Of a DNA stretch of 64,000 nt, positions 47,461 to 59,577 are shown piece after piece. Position numbers and translations under genes: made by a program. Within the stretch, counting starts at the first letter, position 1. Each line of letters begins with the position of its first letter. Source of the stretch: Trema orientale (Eukaryota > Streptophyta > Magnoliopsida > Rosales > Cannabaceae); NCBI GenBank assembly GCA_002914845.1, contig JXTC01000039.1, positions 538,115-602,114 on the forward strand. The letters run 5' to 3'. The notes under the pieces are model-generated. The model was not told the DNA's origin and searched no databases. It was given only the letters and a program-made list of their open reading frames with translations.

Positions 47461-49885
47461 CATAATTAAGATTGTTAGTTTTTATTTTTAACATCTTATG
47501 TCAAAATTAGTGTTTAGCTTAATTGTTTTTATGTTGGTACTTTTGAAAGGTCCATAGCATGTAATGCATTGAAAAATACTAATGTTGCTTTATTTTTTAG
47601 TATGTTTTGTGTTGTCATAACGAGAATTGTCGCAACATTGTTTAACTGTTTTTCATGGTTTTCATTTCTAAAGTTCATCATTCATTATTTCGACACGTTC
47701 TGTGATTATCATAACATTCTAGATTTTTTCTTTAAGCATATTTTCAGTACAGACAAAAGTTTATTTTTGCTGATGTGTCACTTTGTTGTTTTTCCAAAAA
47801 TTGGAGAAAAATGAAATTTATTCTTATCATGAACTAAGCTAATCATATATATAAAATGAGATAGTCTTTCTCTAGTTCTTAAACCTTTGAATATCATGCC
47901 TGTTATTTCCTGTGTTTAGATTTGATCTTTGTAGAGATAAGCATCGGTCAGATTGGACATATCACACAACTCACCTAACCTAACCAAATAAATTTTATGT
48001 TGTATTTTTGCAACCCAAAACTAGTCCAATACATTGAAATTTCATTTATAATTGGCCTAAAATTTTGTCCAATCGGTCAGGTTAATACGAATTAGTTTTT
48101 TCTTCTTTAAAAAATAAAAAGAAAAATAAAAATGTCAAAAGACAACAATGGTAGGGTTTGGGGCTTCAAAGTTTGCACACTTGGCTTCAAGTTAAACAAA
48201 TAAGACAAAACTATTTGGATTTTAAGTTAAAACTTATCTTGAACTTTTAATTTTATATTAAGAACATAATTTTATATGTGAAAAGTAGTTAAATATTAAT
48301 TATTATTTTATTTGGTCAGATTAGATTGTATTGGGCTGGTTGGAATTGATACTTAATCTAACCAAATATTGAATGGTTGGGTTAGAACCAACACTTAACC
48401 CGACTAAATATTGAATAATAGGATTATTCTTGTTGTTAATTGGTTAGGATAATCAGTTTAGTCAGGTTGCCGAATTTTCTACTCACTCCTAGATCTTGAG
48501 TGGCTCTTTGTTATTGAATTTTTTTTTTATTAAAGTTTCCTCTGTTTCTTACTTTTAGACTTGCAATATATTTATCGAGTTAATTGAGTAGAATTATTGA
48601 GAGACTTGTTTCAAGAAATTAAAAAAGCGTGAAAGGATTTGTAATGCGTGGATTTTCTAGCTGCTTAAAGAGAAGTTAGCTTGTTCAGAGCTGGTCGAAA
48701 TTGACAAATCTCTAGATCGAGATTTTTTTAATTCAAACTAGTCGAGATTCTGAGAAATCTGCAGACAGTTTTAGGAAATCAAGATCAAATCTCCCAAAAT
48801 TTAGTTATTTTCTGATTTTGTGAATATTAATTTGAATTAAATTCGAATATCTACTTTCATTATCTATTAAGATCTATTCTGCCTATAAATAAAGTAAACT
48901 AGATCAGAGAATAGGATTAGATCCTCTTATAATCAGAATATTAAGAAAATAATATTGACTATAATGGACTAAGACTCTTTTTATTGGAAGGCTGAACTAC
49001 TCTAAAATCTTGCTAGTTTCCTTTTTATCTCTTATTTTTCTCATAGTTTCTATTATATAGCATGATATATTCATTGACTAATTTTATAGACTTGCTAGAT
49101 TAGATCCTAGGTTAGGTTAAAGCTGAATTCAAAATTTTAGACATGATTATTACTTAATTTTCTAGATTTGTATATCAATTATTTATTCAAAGTTGTTTAT
49201 ATTATTTTATTCATAATGATTAATGATCTGTATCTTGATTCATTTAGGTTTTGAGATTAAATACTAAATTAGAACTTGAGATCAGTAATTATCTGGGTTT
49301 TCTAATATGGTAGCGAAATTATATGTATATTAGATTGCGTAATTTGATTTATCAATGATAAAAAACATGACCTAGGTTAAAGGATTCCGAGCTTAAGATG
49401 AATTGCATAGTTTAGTATATTTTTCTCAGACTTAATACATTGATTTGGTATAAACTAACAGAGCTTGTTCGAGGTTAATCTAATTGACAGGATTTAGACG
49501 AAGAGCTTATTTTATTTAATAAATCTTAGGGATAATTAGAGATAATAGAGTTCGTTATTATTTTTGGTTAATGATTTTGATAGGTAATTGAATATAAGAT
49601 TTGATAATTAATTTAATAGGAGTATCTAGTAGTGGAGAATAACATTTTGACTTATTTATTTTATTATTGCTTTCTTTTATTATTTTATTAGATTTAATTT
49701 TACTTTGTAAAACCCCCTATAAAACCATAGGATTAATAGTTTAATAATTAGAAACTTCCTCGTGGTATTGACCTTTTCTATACTATACTAGGTTAAAATA
49801 CTAATATACAAATAAGAAGGTTTTAATTTGACTATTTAATGACATGCTAGTAATACAATTAGTGATGCCTGAATCTACTATCCAT
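47461..49885. other. Repeat-derived intergenic DNA
   Basis: No gene. At 47930-48490 inverted phrases (GGTCAGATTGGAC, TCAGGTTGCCGAATTTTC) suggest another decayed MITE. At about 49700-49800 the text AACTTCCTCGTGGTATTGACC resembles the end of a gypsy-type LTR, but no full element can be drawn. Confidence 0.35.
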
Positions 49886-51146
49886 GATAGGCCATCTTCA
49901 ATGTAGAGTGCTAAAAAATAGTGTGTCAATATTATATTTGAAATAACTCACTAAAATTTGTATATACTTTTTAAGATTTGCTCCACGGGTACATGCTAAA
50001 TAAAAAACTATTTTGCATTTAAACACTACTTTTATTTACAATTCTTATTTTTTCTAAGATTAACTCCTATTATTATACTATCTAATTACTAATGATAAAA
50101 GCTCCACTCACTTTCTCTACCAATACAATAACTCAACTCATATTCTTTTTATTTTATTTTATTTTATTTTTAATGAATGAACACTCATATTCTATTTAAA
50201 TAAGTAAAATAGCCAACACATTCACTACATAAATGAGTAGCTTGTTAAGCGTTATTTTAGAAGAGGATTTTGAGTTACCGATTATTGGATCTTGACTAGT
50301 ACTCAATCATGGCTTACAAATTGATACATCTTGATCAATTGTGAATGATTTTTCACGCTTTTCCTCCAACTTGTGATTCTTTTTTTTTTTTTTTGGTTTG
50401 TAAAAATATGAGTAGAAAAAGAAGTGATGGAAGCTCTAATTTATAGAATTTAGGATCGAGTAATATCGCAAATAAATTTAATGAAAAAAGTAATATCGTA
50501 AATAAAATTTAATAAAAAAAATAAGGAAAGGTTACATGTATTAAATTTGATATATTATAAAATGGGCACCAATCTAGTATGTACTTTTTTTACCTATACA
50601 TAGGTATCATTTTGGCCAATGAAATTTATCATGCACATTTCTCTATAATAAAAAGTAAGAGAGAGAAATAGCAATAATGATGCACGTGTTTTCATGTAGC
50701 TCATTATAGCCGTCGGATCACCATTAGATGATGATCTAACGGCTAAAAAAAATACCTACACATAAGTTAAAAAAAAAAAACCTATTGGATTGGCAACTTT
50801 ATAAAATTTATACATATTTTTAATTTAGTACAATAGCAATAATGTAAAAACTCACACATGCTAAAATAAAATTGGCCATATTATAAATAATAGTTATATT
50901 ATAAAATCTAACACATATTAATGAAAAAAAAATACAAACTTAACATATTAATGAAAAAAGTACAAACTTAAACATATGTTAATAATGATAATATTATAAA
51001 TTTTAGCATGTATTATACATTGTGTTATATATAACACAAGAAGTAAATGGTACTAAAAAGTATGTCATATTGGACATATCGTTAGAGATACTTATTTTAT
51101 TGAAATGCTAAAATTTACCATTGGTATGAGTTTAAGCACCCCATTA
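49886..51146. mobile_element. Non-autonomous TIR element (family A/B, copy B) with a nested MITE
   Basis: The left end GCCATCTTCAATGTAGAGTG and the complement of the right end GCGCATCTCTAATGGGGTG are inverted copies. The interior shares the AAAATTTAGCAT and ACATGCTAAA phrases of copy A (32270-32905). MITE copy 4 is inserted at 50564. Target duplication not resolved. Confidence 0.5.
50564..50798 (+). mobile_element. Palindromic MITE family, copy 4, perfect 9-bp TSD
   Basis: The ends are GGGCACCAATCTAGTA and the complement AGTTGCCAATCCAATAGG. The flanks are TTATAAAAT at both 50555-50563 and 50799-50807, nine of nine. This copy is the best evidence that the family belongs to the Mutator superfamily. 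Confidence 0.85.
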
Positions 51147-51225
51147 GAGATGCGCTTATAGTAGAATTATACATGTCTTAAAGAAAGAATATCCCATATG
51201 TCGCATATTTCATTATAATATGTAT

Positions 51226-51473
51226 GGTTGCCAATCCAGTAGGTATTTTTTTTTTTTTTACTTATGTGTAGGTATTTTTTTTTAGCCGTTGGTTCATCTT
51301 CTAATGGTGATTTAACGGCTATAATGAGGTGCATAAAAAGATGTGCATCATTAATGCTATTTCTCTCTCTTACTCTTTACTATTAAAAAAAATGTACATG
51401 ATAAATTTTTATTGGCCAAATTGATACCTATCATAAGATTTAAAAAAAAAAAAAACATACTGGATTGGTGCCC
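51226..51473 (-). mobile_element. Palindromic MITE family, copy 5, 9-bp TSD
   Basis: Starts GGTTGCCAATCCAGTAGGTA and ends ACTGGATTGGTGCCC. Flanks AATATGTAT (51217-51225) and AAAATGTAT (51474-51482) match at eight of nine. The internal AGCCGTTGG...TTAACGGCT palindrome is present. Confidence 0.8.
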
Positions 51474-51482
51474 AAAATGTAT

Positions 51483-52589
51483 ATAATATATATATATATA
51501 TGAGTGAATGAAAAAATATTTGTTATTTGAAAAAAAAAAAAAAAACTTAGGAATGAAAAAAAAATCGAGTCCCTTCACTTTCTAAAGTTAAACCACTAAT
51601 TCTGTAATTTCGAAGCAGGGACACATTTGAGTTCAAATAAAAAGGTAAAAACTAATTAAATTACATTGTAAACAAGAATATAACATAATATATCTATATA
51701 TATACTAGTTTTTGATTACGTGCCTATGTAGACACCCGTCATTGTTAAATAACATAAATAAGTAATTTGATATGATATGTATTTTTTAAAAAAATATTTA
51801 TCCAAAAGAATAATACTAGTTAGGTTTAATTTATATGGTAGTGGAAATTTTTTATAACAAGTGAGTGGTAATTTTATATTTATCAAATAAATTGACTAAA
51901 AAAAAGATAAAACATTCGTTGAAGATAATTATTGAAATATTAATATAATAAAAAAGAAGTTGCTAATACTTGATTCAAAGTTATTCCCACAAAACAATAA
52001 TTTTATTGATTTATTAAAAAATAATTATTTATATTTGCCTTGGAAAATATATTGTTACTGAAATTAGAAGTATAATACACTACATAAAAAGAGGTTAAAA
52101 AAAATGACTTCTCAGAAGAAGGAAAAAAAAAAAAGAACGATAGAGGATCTTTTTTCTAAAAGAAAATTACAAAGGAAAAAAGAAAAGAAAAAAAAAGGAA
52201 GACAACTAGTGATTAATAGAAAAATGTAATTTACACATATTCTTAAGTAAGTCACATACTCTTTTTTTTTTTGTTTTATTTTTTTAAAATATTACTCATA
52301 CTCTCTTTTAAGTACACAAATTTCTCATCGTCATTGTTGAGTCCTAAAACCAATTGATAATAGGACAAAATAAAAAAAAAATTGAAAAAAGAGAGAAAAT
52401 CATTGACTTAATTTTTTTTTCCTTTTTTTTAATTTAAATGTTACTCACCCTCTCTTTTATACACACACATATCTCATGAATTCCTAATGCCAAAATCTTA
52501 CTAATAGCTAGGGCAAAACCAAAAGAAAAAATAATAATANGTCGACCACAGCTGCTTATAAGTTATCCATTCTTCTATATATTAGTATA
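51483..52589. other. Low-complexity intergenic DNA
   Basis: A/T tracts dominate. A single ambiguous base (N at 52540) directly precedes a GTCGAC site. No gene. Confidence 0.4.
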
Positions 52590-52945
52590 AGATTTGCGAC
52601 AATATTTTATTAACATAATGCTTAAAAGGAATACAACAAGGAGACAAACACTTACATAAAAAATAAAAAAAATAAAAAAAAAATAAAAAAAATAAAAAAA
52701 AAGACAGTAGAAACACCGACACTCCAAAGCATATTTCACAACATCATCCATATACTTAGGCTTTGCCAGGTTAAAGCTTAATTTATGCATTTTCCCAATA
52801 AGATTTAGCTGAGGCGGTTGCAAAGAATTTTCTCGCTTTCTCTATTTACTTCTGTTTTTAAAACCAAAAAAGAAAAAAAAAAGTTTTTTCAGTTGCAAAC
52901 TGGTGGTAGAAAAATATGTGGGAAATTAGACCCCGTGATAAACAT
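52590..52945 (-). repeat. Duplicate of the ASR 3' region
   Basis: The block matches the DNA just downstream of the ASR stop codon (about 54175-54410) in the same order: ATTAACATA(A/C)TGCTTAA, CACTCCAA(A)GCATA(C/T)TTCACA, ATACTTAGGCTTTG/GCTTTA, GTTGCAAACTGG, then a weaker match. It is interrupted by an A/T low-complexity insert at 52660-52700. No ASR coding sequence is attached to this copy. Confidence 0.55.
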
Positions 52946-53624
52946 CAAAATAACAATGAACAAGCTGCATATGGCTAGCCAGTGGTCTAATTATTTGCAA
53001 TACTAGTGAAAGGTGCACTTATTAAATGAAACCAATTGTTAGCTACTTATCGGAGTGCTTAACAGTTTGGAATCAATTATGACCATGTCCAGCAAATTGA
53101 GCTAATTATTTGTGACTTTCAACGAAGTGGCTGTTAATTTCCATTTTGGAGAGGCAGAATTAATTGATTAGAACTCCCGATGTACACATGGTCCAGCATA
53201 GAATTGGAGAGTCGTAAAGTTAATTAAATGTCCACTATCCACGTGTTTTTCCATTGATAGCTAGCTAAATATACAGTGGAATACATAAGTAATTGATTAA
53301 TTATGTCATCTTTATGAGTAATGATAGGAATATCAAACAATTACACCAGTGATGTGAAATCACTTTCAGTCTTATAGTTTTCAATGGTATGTTCCACTCT
53401 AAAATAAAAAGTGATTGAAATACAGACCACATCATTTAGTGTGAGTGTTTGATGTAAAATTTTGGTGTCCTTATCCTTCCTTCAACTTTATAGTCACACT
53501 TGTTACCAAAGAAGGATAAAGGAGATTGGGGATGCGGGGTGTAATTGAGGACGTCGTAATGCTGCTACAATCAGATTCAATTCCCTGTCACATCCTTTGT
53601 CCTTGATCTAATTACTTAAAAGAA

Positions 53625-54120
53625 TGATAAATGACTAGTCTCTGAATTATGGAAAAAATATCACATTAGTCCCTAAATTTTAAATTTTGTCATATTAGTG
53701 CATAAATTATTTAGAAAAATTTTATTTTAATCTTCTTTGCTATACTTTCTATTTGATTCTTAACATAAAGCGCTCTTAAGACATATTTGTTTTTCTATAT
53801 TAGTGCTTTTAACAAAAATATCACATTTCAGACAATTTTAAAATGCATTATTATCAAATATATAACTAATTTTTATTTAATCAATCATTTTAATTAAATT
53901 ACTCTAATATATGTTCTAATATGTTTATGGTGCTGAATTGTATTTTTTCATATAAAATAAGTACAACAAAAGAATATATGTATCTCATATATATATATAT
54001 TTTTAAGAACAAGTAAAATATATAACCAAAAATGATTAAAATAAATTTTATTTTATAACTTAAGGACGAAAATGATAAAATTTAAAATTTAAAAATCAAT
54101 ATGGCGAAAAATAAATATTA
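53625..54120. mobile_element. Fold-back element with inverted ends
   Basis: The left arm CCCTAAATTTTAAATTTTGTC and the complement of the right arm (TTTTAAATTTTAAATTTTATC) pair over about 80 bases. It is AT-rich, with no coding and no clear target duplication. A related right arm is at about 58150-58225. Confidence 0.4.
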
Positions 54121-54436
54121 CTTTTTTACACAAGAATATTAAAACATACGATATATATTCACAATGATATTTTTGATTAACATACTGCTTAAGGAACATT
54201 AATTAACAATATATATAATACCCGTTTCAACAAGGACACACAAGCACTCCAAGCATACTTCACAGCCTCATCGCTATACTTAGGCTTTAGCTAGCATAAT
54301 TAATTTATTCTTTTTTTTCCCCCCCTTTATCTAGGGTAGTTGCAAACTGGGGTTTCAAATATCTAACGTACGGCAGATTGAAATCCATGACAGTAGACAT
54401 GATAATGAAAACAAGGAATTGAAACATAATATTTGC

Positions 54437-55628
54437 TTAGAAGAGATGGTGGTGCTTCTTTCCATGAGCCTCTTCCTCTTCTTCTTTTGTCTCTTTCTTC
54501 TCGTGATGTTCATGGAAGGCAAACCCGCCAGCTCCCACTGCAGCCGCAGCTGCTACTTCCTCCTCTATCTTGTGCCTATGAGCATGCTCCGGATCTTTTT
54601 CGGCCTTGTGCTTCTCATGCTACATAAATCATCACAAATAAGTTAACATATATATATATATATAAATATAGGGCACCAATCCATTAGGTCTCTTTTTTTT
54701 TACCCATATATACATAACTCATTTTTGACCCTTGAATAATTACAGGTTAGACTAATAATTTTGCCTTTGAGTTTTTAAATGTGTTGGGTATGCTACTTTT
54801 AACTGGATTTGTCTCATAGCTAGAATATTGTCTATATCATTTATGATCATTAGAAATTGGACAAATTTTGTCACGCGTGTGATTTTAAGTTGATGACTTG
54901 GTCGCATCACGAGACCAATTTCCAATTCAGAAAAATAAAATTTATTCGCGGGTGACGGATTGGCAAAGCAAAAGTCGACCAAAATCAAATTCAGGTACTA
55001 GAATTACATATTTCACAACTTAATTAGAGTAAAAAAAAAATAAATTGAATTCAGTAAGTAACTTACCGATCGAAAAGCATGCATTCATGAGAAGCTTCAA
55101 TTATTATTATTATTATTTTTTTTTTTACATATTTTACTTACCAATCACATAAATTATAGATAATAAAATACTTACTATTACCATATTTTTATGTGCTTAT
55201 TACTATATTATTATCATAAATAATGCACAGTACCAGATGTATATACACCCATATAATATAAGACACAAACTCATCAAGACGATTATGATCACACAGATCA
55301 ATTAATAATTAAGAACATGAAGGAAAATTACCAAGGCATAAGCACCAGCGGCGACAGTACCAAGCTCGCCAAGATGCTCAAGGTGCTTGTGGTGCTTCTC
55401 CTCCTTCTTGTAGTCAATCTCAGGCTCATGAGTGGAGGTGGCATAGGCGCCGGTGGTCTCAGAATAGCCACCCGCGGGGCCATCGGCCGAGTAAGCGGTG
55501 GTCTCGGAATAGCCACCGGCCGAGTAAGCGGAGGTGTCGGAGTAGACAGCTGTTGTATCAACGGGTTTGTCTTCATGATCCTTGTGGTGGTGGAAGAGGT
55601 GGTGGTGTTTGTGGTGTTCCTCGGCCAT
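54437..55628 (-). CDS. ASR: ASR protein (ABA/stress/ripening-induced, ABA/WDS domain), two exons
   Basis: Exon 1 is 55332-55628 and exon 2 is 54437-54619; the phase-0 join gives 159 residues. The true start is the ATG at 55628 ([17 protein letters not shown]); an upstream in-frame ATG at 55694 is probably leader. The His-rich N terminus is the zinc-binding part of the family. A Gly/Tyr/Ser repeat ([25 protein letters not shown]) lies in the middle. The ABA/WDS domain covers [20 protein letters not shown] and, after the intron, [20 protein letters not shown] and [23 protein letters not shown] proteins are small, hydrophilic and partly disordered, act as chaperones and DNA-binding proteins, and are induced by ABA, drought and sugar. 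A duplicated 3' region lies downstream at 52590. Confidence 0.92.
54671..54710 (+). mobile_element. Fragment of the palindromic MITE family
   Basis: GGGCACCAATCCATTAGG followed by a T tract and TACCCATATA matches the left end only. It lies in the ASR intron after a TA run. The rest of the element is missing. Confidence 0.5.
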
Positions 55629-55759
55629 ATTGGTAGTATTACTATTGGGAGAAAGAGGAGTAGTAGTGACAAATAATGTAATGTAATGAGACAAGGCTAT
55701 AATTGAGCACTAATAAAGTAAGATGTGTGAGATGAGTTTTGAGTTCAACAGGTAGTTCC

Positions 55760-55768
55760 ATTTATAAG
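55760..55768 (-). promoter_or_regulatory. TATA box of the ASR gene
   Basis: CTTATAAAT on the minus strand, about 135 bases upstream of the ATG at 55628. Confidence 0.55.
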
Positions 55769-55852
55769 TAGTGAAGCTATAGGCTCTTTAAGTCTCCCTC
55801 GTTTTCCAACCGATAAGGAGGAAAAGTGACTTGCATTATTCACGGGTGGCTT

Positions 55853-55931
55853 ACGTGTCTTTGCTTTGGCCGGTCAGTAAGATCATGATCATGTCGGCTC
55901 CCTCCTCTCAATTTCTTTCACTTCGTACGTG
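55853..55931 (-). promoter_or_regulatory. Two ACGT-core (ABRE-like) sites upstream of ASR
   Basis: ACGTG occurs at 55853-55857 (in TTACGTGTC) and 55927-55931 (in GTACGTGTA), 90 and 165 bases upstream of the TATA box. ABRE cores fit the known ABA response of this gene family. Confidence 0.45.
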
Positions 55932-58607
55932 TAGAGATTAGCATTAATTTATGCTTTTACTTTGTGGTATCTTTATAGGGACATGTAAAGCATATACCCA
56001 CAATGGAGAGAAAATAAAAGATGGACCTAAATCCAGTCTCTTTTTTCTTTCAAATTTTATTAGTCAAAAATTAAAAATGAAAAGGAACGGTCAATCGATA
56101 TCATACCAACAAAGTATTAAAATATCAACAATTAATCTCTGGTAATACTTTTACTCATTATTTTTTTTAAAAAACTATTATAAGTACTTTCCTGTGCCTC
56201 TGAATAATTTATTTTTGAAGCTAACTATCTAACTCATTAATGTATCTAACGGTCTAAACTCTAAAGTTGAGTGTAATGAATGATTCGGTTGAGCCAATAT
56301 GGTACTATGCCATTTACATTCTGGACAGGTGGATGATATTATATTACGTACGAAAAATAGACTTTTTTTTTTTTGAAAGACGAAAAATAGACTTTCAATT
56401 CAGCATATATATATACATGCATTAAATCTCAGGGTAAATAAATATCTTTAATCGACAACCATTTGTCATTGTAAGCGTAGTTTGAATCTAGATCAACTTC
56501 AAGGTGGATAATGTTTAGATTAATTTAGGGATAATATAAAAAAAAATCCAATTTCCATTTATATCAAATTAAATCTTTAATTTCTATTTTTTTAAATCAA
56601 ATAGCACCGGGTCCACAAACATACCCAGAATTGGAACATGAGATTATAGAAAAAGACATTTTTACTATTTAAACTCATAAAACATAAATAAAAACATATT
56701 ATTAAAAGTAAAAAAATAGTTCAAGTAATTAAAAATACTTAAAATCATTAAAAAAGAAAAAGTAAAATGAGAATGGCAAAACGACAATTTTTTTAATTTC
56801 TTTCATTCTCTTTTTTTCTTTAATCGTTTTTAATAAATTAAGCTCTTTCTAATTTCAATAATAATTATTTTTCAATTAAAATAAGGGGGAAAAAGAAGAG
56901 AATGACAAAACGGGATCTTTTAGAACTTTTGTTATTTGCTTTTTTTTTTTCATTGTAGTTATTTCGATAGTTTAAATTCTTTTTAATTCCGTTATTTATT
57001 ATTTTTTATTGATGTTTGGTTATTGTTACGGGTAAAAATGTCTTTTTAATAATCTCTAGTTTCAATTTTGATTATATTTGTGGGGCGGGTAATATTTTGA
57101 TATGAATAAAAAAGCAGTGGGCTTTTTTTTTTTTTTACTAAAACACTAAGCATGGGGTGGTGGATTTTGTTTTATTATGCTAAACTAATTTTATGGCATG
57201 ATACAATTTTTCAAGATGGCCACAATATCTTCTCAGCTGTAAAAATGACAATTCAATTCAAAAGTATGATCACATGATCAAATATTGCTTTGACGTAAAA
57301 CCTGATTATTCGAATTCCATATATATTCCAACAAACCTTTTTTTTTTTTTCTAATTTATTACCCGCTAGTCCTTTGCAAAATTTCATCCGTAGCAGTTCT
57401 TTAGAGGATAATATTAGAGAGTATCACGGGAGAATTTCAAAACGTCAGCCAAGAGATATCCTTGAAATGTTACATGGCGTTTCGAAACATTTGTTAATTT
57501 GGATGGAAATTTTCGAAAGGCAGATGATTGTTAACAGAAGGAGTACATGAGATACATGTTTTACAAATTTCAACAGAATATCACATTTCTCAGAGTTTTA
57601 AAATGCATTTTTAATCCAATGTGCACTAATTTATTCTCAACAATTATATACATCTGAATTTTCTTTTTTAATTTGCTCTATTATGTTTCTTCACATTATT
57701 GGTTTATACTTATTGACATGAAATAAATAAATAAAAAATTAAAACCTGTGTTTCATAATTTTATTGAGAATAACACGGAATATATACATGGGTTCACTAA
57801 AACTAATCTATAAATTTTTGGCGATTTTAACCTTATTTTTTTTGGCTTCTGCCAAATTATAAAATGTCTACTCTTTATTATAAATTGACCAAAAAATTCA
57901 TCACTAAACACATAATCTAAATTGAATTTATTTCTGCTGACAAACACTTAAAATCTATAGAAAATAATTTAAAATTGTCAACCTAAATCACACATTATAT
58001 ATAGAAGGTAAACATTTGTGGAGATTTTAAATATGGAGGAGTAATTTTGCACAAGCAAAAAAATTGTTAAAACTATGGAAAGATCAAGTTTCAGGATATT
58101 TTTTTTAATTATCATATATATATATATATATATAAATACAACAAATTACTAAAATAAAACATTTTAAATATTTTAAGGACCGAAATGATCAAAATCACAA
58201 ATTCAGAACTAATTAAAATGAGACTTTTTCTATATATGATTGGAAAGCTTTTTGTATGTCTTACTTATGATTAAGTGTATGTTGTATTAAATTGCCAAGA
58301 TATATTTATCGGCATTCAGAATGAAGAAGAGAATTTTTGAAAAGAAAAAATAGAAGAAATTTCTTATGAAAGAAGCAACAGAACAATAATTTAATCAGTG
58401 AGAATGACAATATATTTGAATTATTTAGTGGATAAATTTATTTTAATGCCAAAAGAATTAAAGATGGCCACCAATCAATTAACAATCAATAAAGTGGACA
58501 TCAACTTGAGATTTCGTGTAGAACGCACTAGAGAGTAGAGATACAAATAATTAGTTAAGGACCTTGGATTGAGTATTGCATGTGAATTGAATTTCCAGCT
58601 CTATTAT

Positions 58608-58638
<31 letters not shown>

Positions 58639-59332
58639 CTGAATGCATATTTTATGAAGAACGACAGATGTTTTGAATTAAAAAACTTTCTTCAAATTCC
58701 TTTGAATATATATATATTTTTTTTTTGGAGAAGACCTTTGAATATGATTGAGAAGAGAGAGATTAGAATGTTTTCAGTTTTCCACGATGAACATTTTCTT
58801 TTCTTTTCTTTTCTTTTTTTAAATAATTCTTGATGAATAGGGTTGATGTGGAGGAAGAGCTCAAGATGACCGAATTTCAGGGAAATGGAATGCCTATAAA
58901 GTTGCGTGTTTTTTTTATAATTATTTTTTTATTTCTTTTATTTTTTAATTTATTATTATTTTTTGTTTTTATATTGTAAAGTTGAGGTTGAAATTTTTGT
59001 AAATGGATAATGGCCGGTGGCGGGGCGCTTTTGAATGGCAGTTGGGATGTTGACTTTGTCGTCCTAACTGTCGGCAAGTTTGTATTTTTTTTTTTTCCTA
59101 ATTTTAGTTTTGTGGTTTATATTCACACTGATCAGATATTCCCTCCCTTACTTAGTTACCAATTACCATGGGCTTTAGTTGCCTCGCTCACATACTACTC
59201 TCAAAACTTCTACGATATTGATATCAAATAAGTCAATCCACTTAGGGTGACGAGACTCGAGTTTGAGATTTTTGTTTAATGTATATAAGTGTAAAATAAT
59301 GCAAATAAGTATTCACAAATATATATATATAT
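55932..59332. other. Gene-poor region, about 3.4 kb
   Basis: AT-rich. It contains a (TA)n run at about 58611-58638, a fold-back relic at about 57550-58225 and a repeated TTTTCTTTTC tract near 58800. Short frames such as 58877-59231 have no family signature. Confidence 0.4.
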
Positions 59333-59577
59333 GGGTTGCCAATCCGGTAGGTATTTTTTTTTTTTTACCTATATGTAGGTATTTTTTTTCTAGCCGTTGG
59401 ATCATCATCTAACAATGATCTAACGGCTAAAATGAGATGCATGAAAAGACGTGCATAATGCTTTTTCTCTCTCTTACTTTTTAATATAAAAAAATGTGCA
59501 AAAATTTTTTTCATTAGCCCAATTGATACCTATGCATAGGTAAAAAAAAAAAAAAAAAACCCACCGGATTGGTGCCC
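59333..59577 (-). mobile_element. Palindromic MITE family, copy 6
   Basis: Begins GGGTTGCCAATCCGGTAGGTA and ends CCGGATTGGTGCCC. The central palindrome AGCCGTTGGATCATCATCTA with TGATCTAACGGCT is nearly perfect. Flanked by (AT)n on both sides. Confidence 0.78.

Noticed and set aside
7056..52540. Single ambiguous bases at 7056, 23073 and 52540 as possible scaffold joins
   Set aside because: Isolated Ns next to homopolymers or AT runs are more likely unresolved base calls; RH39 exons on both sides of 23073 join in phase.
55317..55676. 119-codon plus-strand frame with Val/Leu/Gly repeats
   Set aside because: Antisense shadow of ASR exon 1; the repeats reflect the Gly/Tyr/Ser and His codons of the real protein.
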